Positions 5,692 through 7,259 of a stretch of 7,259 nt of DNA are shown here, one piece after another (position 1 is the stretch's first letter; every line of letters begins with the position of its first letter). Below the pieces are notes generated by a model. It had not been told where the DNA came from, did not search any database, and was given only the letters and a program-made list of their open reading frames with translations. The position numbers and the translations under genes were made by a program. Location: the NCBI GenBank assembly GCA_012033095.1, contig JAAUPO010000112.1:1-7259 (forward strand), written 5' to 3'. The stretch is from Synechococcaceae cyanobacterium RL_1_2 (GTDB lineage: Bacteria; Cyanobacteriota; Cyanobacteriia; Cyanobacteriales; JAAUPO01).

Positions 5692-6768
5692 ATGAAAACC
5701 AAACCTCCTTCCTTTGACTATGATGAAGATTACCAACGTCTCAAGCCGAATAAAATCCTATTAATTTGGGGCATAGCTAGCGTCGTAATCTTTTTGGCAA
5801 TTTTAGTGGGGTTTTATGGGAATCGCTCAACTAACCAACAAGAAGGTGTCAACGATCGCGCTGAACAAAGGGAACAATCGGAAGCAGAAGCCACCATTGA
5901 ACAGGGACAAGAGCTTGATCCTGCCGCTTTAGAACCAAACACCTCCTCACAATCCCGAGAAGGCGATCGGGAAACGGACTCCGTTAAAAATCCATCTTCG
6001 GACAGGGAGGAACCAGCAAAAAATATTAACGATGAAGGGACGCTCAACGAATCCGCCGTCCCAATCAAAAGTAATGGTAAAACCATTGATATTAGTTGGG
6101 ATAATCGGGAATCGATGATTGCCCAGATGCCCCCCCAATCGATCGCGTTAACCTTTGATGATGGGCCCCACCCGGTCTATACGCCCCAAGTATTGGATCT
6201 GTTGAAGGAATCCGGTATTAAAGCCACGTTCTTTTTGGTAGGAAAACGGGTAGAAGCTCGGTGTGATCTCGTTAAACGCATTGTGGCAGAAGGCCATGAA
6301 GTGGCTAACCATAGTTATACCCATCCTTTCTTTACCCAAATTAGTGCCAGCCAACAATTTAGTGAACTAGAACAAACCCAAAAAGCGATCGCTAATTGTG
6401 TGGGGAAAGACCATACCCCCCGATGGTTCCGGGCCCCCTATGGGGATCAAAATCAAGGTGTACTTCAACAAGCCCATAAACTCGGTCTAAGTACAGCCCT
6501 ATGGTCTATCGATACGGAGGATTGGACAAAGGAACATGATGCGGATTACATTGCGAGTGCAGCGTTAAAGACCATCGGCCAAGACATTATTTTGCTCCAT
6601 GATTCCACCGAATCGACGGAGGATTTTAAGCATAAGTTTCTACATCCAAAGGCCGCTAGCGATCGAGCAAGCACGATTACCGCAGTTAAAAAAATCATTC
6701 CTGAGTTAAAAGATAAGGGCATGACCTTTATGACCATGAGTGAAGCTATGGCAGCTCAGCAACAATAA
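5692..6768 (+). CDS. Membrane-anchored NodB-type polysaccharide deacetylase
   Basis: This is a carbohydrate esterase family 4 enzyme that removes N- or O-acetyl groups from a polysaccharide, probably peptidoglycan or another envelope glycan, on the outer face of the plasma membrane. ATG 5692 gives 358 aa. In-frame TTG codons at 5665 and 5668 are possible but less likely. A short charged N-terminus precedes one membrane helix (about residues 21-42, with no obvious cleavage site). A roughly 95-residue low-complexity linker rich in Glu, Gln, Ser and Arg follows. The NodB domain then shows all its motifs: TFDDGP (154-159, catalytic Asp156, metal Asp157), HSYTH (207-211, metal His207 and His211), RAPYGD (247-252), DTEDW (274-278) and LLHDS (301-305, His303). 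The domain is complete and the frame intact. The substrate cannot be told from sequence. The gene stands alone, divergent from the SulA-like gene. No intrinsic terminator is evident downstream. Confidence 0.93.
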   Translation: MKTKPPSFDYDEDYQRLKPNKILLIWGIASVVIFLAILVGFYGNRSTNQQEGVNDRAEQREQSEAEATIEQGQELDPAALEPNTSSQSREGDRETDSVKNPSSDREEPAKNINDEGTLNESAVPIKSNGKTIDISWDNRESMIAQMPPQSIALTFDDGPHPVYTPQVLDLLKESGIKATFFLVGKRVEARCDLVKRIVAEGHEVANHSYTHPFFTQISASQQFSELEQTQKAIANCVGKDHTPRWFRAPYGDQNQGVLQQAHKLGLSTALWSIDTEDWTKEHDADYIASAALKTIGQDIILLHDSTESTEDFKHKFLHPKAASDRASTITAVKKIIPELKDKGMTFMTMSEAMAAQQQ

Positions 6769-7259
6769 ATAATGGTAGTGCTAAAGCTGTAAGGATATTT
6801 AGACCCAAGGATAATTGCTTATCAAGGGGTTTGATCTTCCTGATCCTTACTTGTATAGGACTACCTAAATAATAAATCTGGTGTTGGTCAAATCAAAGAT
6901 GAAAGCTTAGGTGAAAAGTTTTGAGGAAGTCGATGGGGCAAGCTCTTTCAAACTTCTCAATTGTTAAATTCATCCCTAAATTAACCAACGCCTAGGTAAA
7001 TCCAATCAATGAAGAATTTTATCGATCTGGGAGAGGCTAAATTTTAGGACTTACAAGGGGACAAAGTGGTTGCTTCCTTTACTAATTAACCTTTTTAGGG
7101 TTTCGCTCCACAAAATAATCAAATGCATTTATGGGCAGAATGATTTGACCCTCAATTACAAAATTCTGGGAAAAGGTTGATTTTTCGTTTGTGAATTAAT
7201 TTTGATGCTGGTTTACGTTTTGATTTTTTACAAAAATTGATCGCTACAAGTCTCATTCT
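6769..7259. other. Gene-free terminal stretch
   Basis: Both strands are broken by frequent stop codons. I recognise no protein fragment, tRNA, rRNA or riboswitch. The longest ATG frames I could read are about 20-25 codons and resemble nothing I know. AGGACTTAC at 7046-7054 equals the outer nine bases of the MITE-like terminal repeat, without a partner end in view. The direction and nature of the next gene cannot be judged. Confidence 0.5.

Noticed and set aside
5814..6737. Minus-strand frames opposite the deacetylase
   Set aside because: They mirror the coding strand of an intact, motif-complete gene.
6769..7259. Degraded gene or small RNA in the right-hand gap
   Set aside because: Reading both strands gave only frames of about 20-25 codons without recognisable motifs, and no terminator-like or tRNA-like fold.
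1..7259. CRISPR array, toxin-antitoxin pair, defence or biosynthetic cluster
   Set aside because: There are no regularly spaced repeats, and all five genes belong to ordinary cyanobacterial families.

Overview
The window comes from a cyanobacterium. It carries a complete psbA gene (photosystem II D1), a phycobilin-type heme oxygenase, a perfect HLR1 (RpaB) motif at the psbA promoter, and many copies of the HIP1 core CGATCG. The full octamer GCGATCGC occurs at 2930-2937, 4877-4884 and 6385-6392. The intergenic DNA is long and AT-rich. I cannot name the genus from sequence alone.

Layout, left to right: a short MITE-like repeat (37-142); a minus-strand FutC/FbpC-type Fe(III) ABC-transporter ATPase gene broken by two one-base insertions (372-1426); a 315-bp intergenic region with the psbA promoter; psbA (1742-2824, +) with a strong intrinsic terminator; a 252-bp spacer with an inverted repeat and a GTA-N8-TAC motif; heme oxygenase (3162-3874, +) with a one-base deletion near its start, followed by a terminator; a second, inverted copy of the MITE-like repeat (4031-4164); a minus-strand TIGR01777/SulA-like epimerase gene (4277-5202) with a one-base deletion near its 3' end; a 489-bp divergent spacer; an intact membrane-anchored NodB-type polysaccharide deacetylase (5692-6768, +); and 491 bp in which I find no gene.

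The genes look like separate transcription units rather than one operon. Two of them have their own terminators and the strands alternate. There is a loose iron/tetrapyrrole theme: a ferric iron importer ATPase, D1 (which ligates the non-heme iron) and heme oxygenase (which releases iron and makes biliverdin for phycobilins). This is a neighbourhood observation, not proof of co-regulation.

The most striking feature is that three of the five genes carry one-base indels, four in total and all in mononucleotide runs. Correcting them gives full-length proteins of 350, 237 and 308 residues that match their families throughout. Homopolymer sequencing error is the simplest explanation. Real decay or slippage-dependent expression is possible and testable. 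I see no defence island, CRISPR array, novel RNA or undescribed multi-gene system here.
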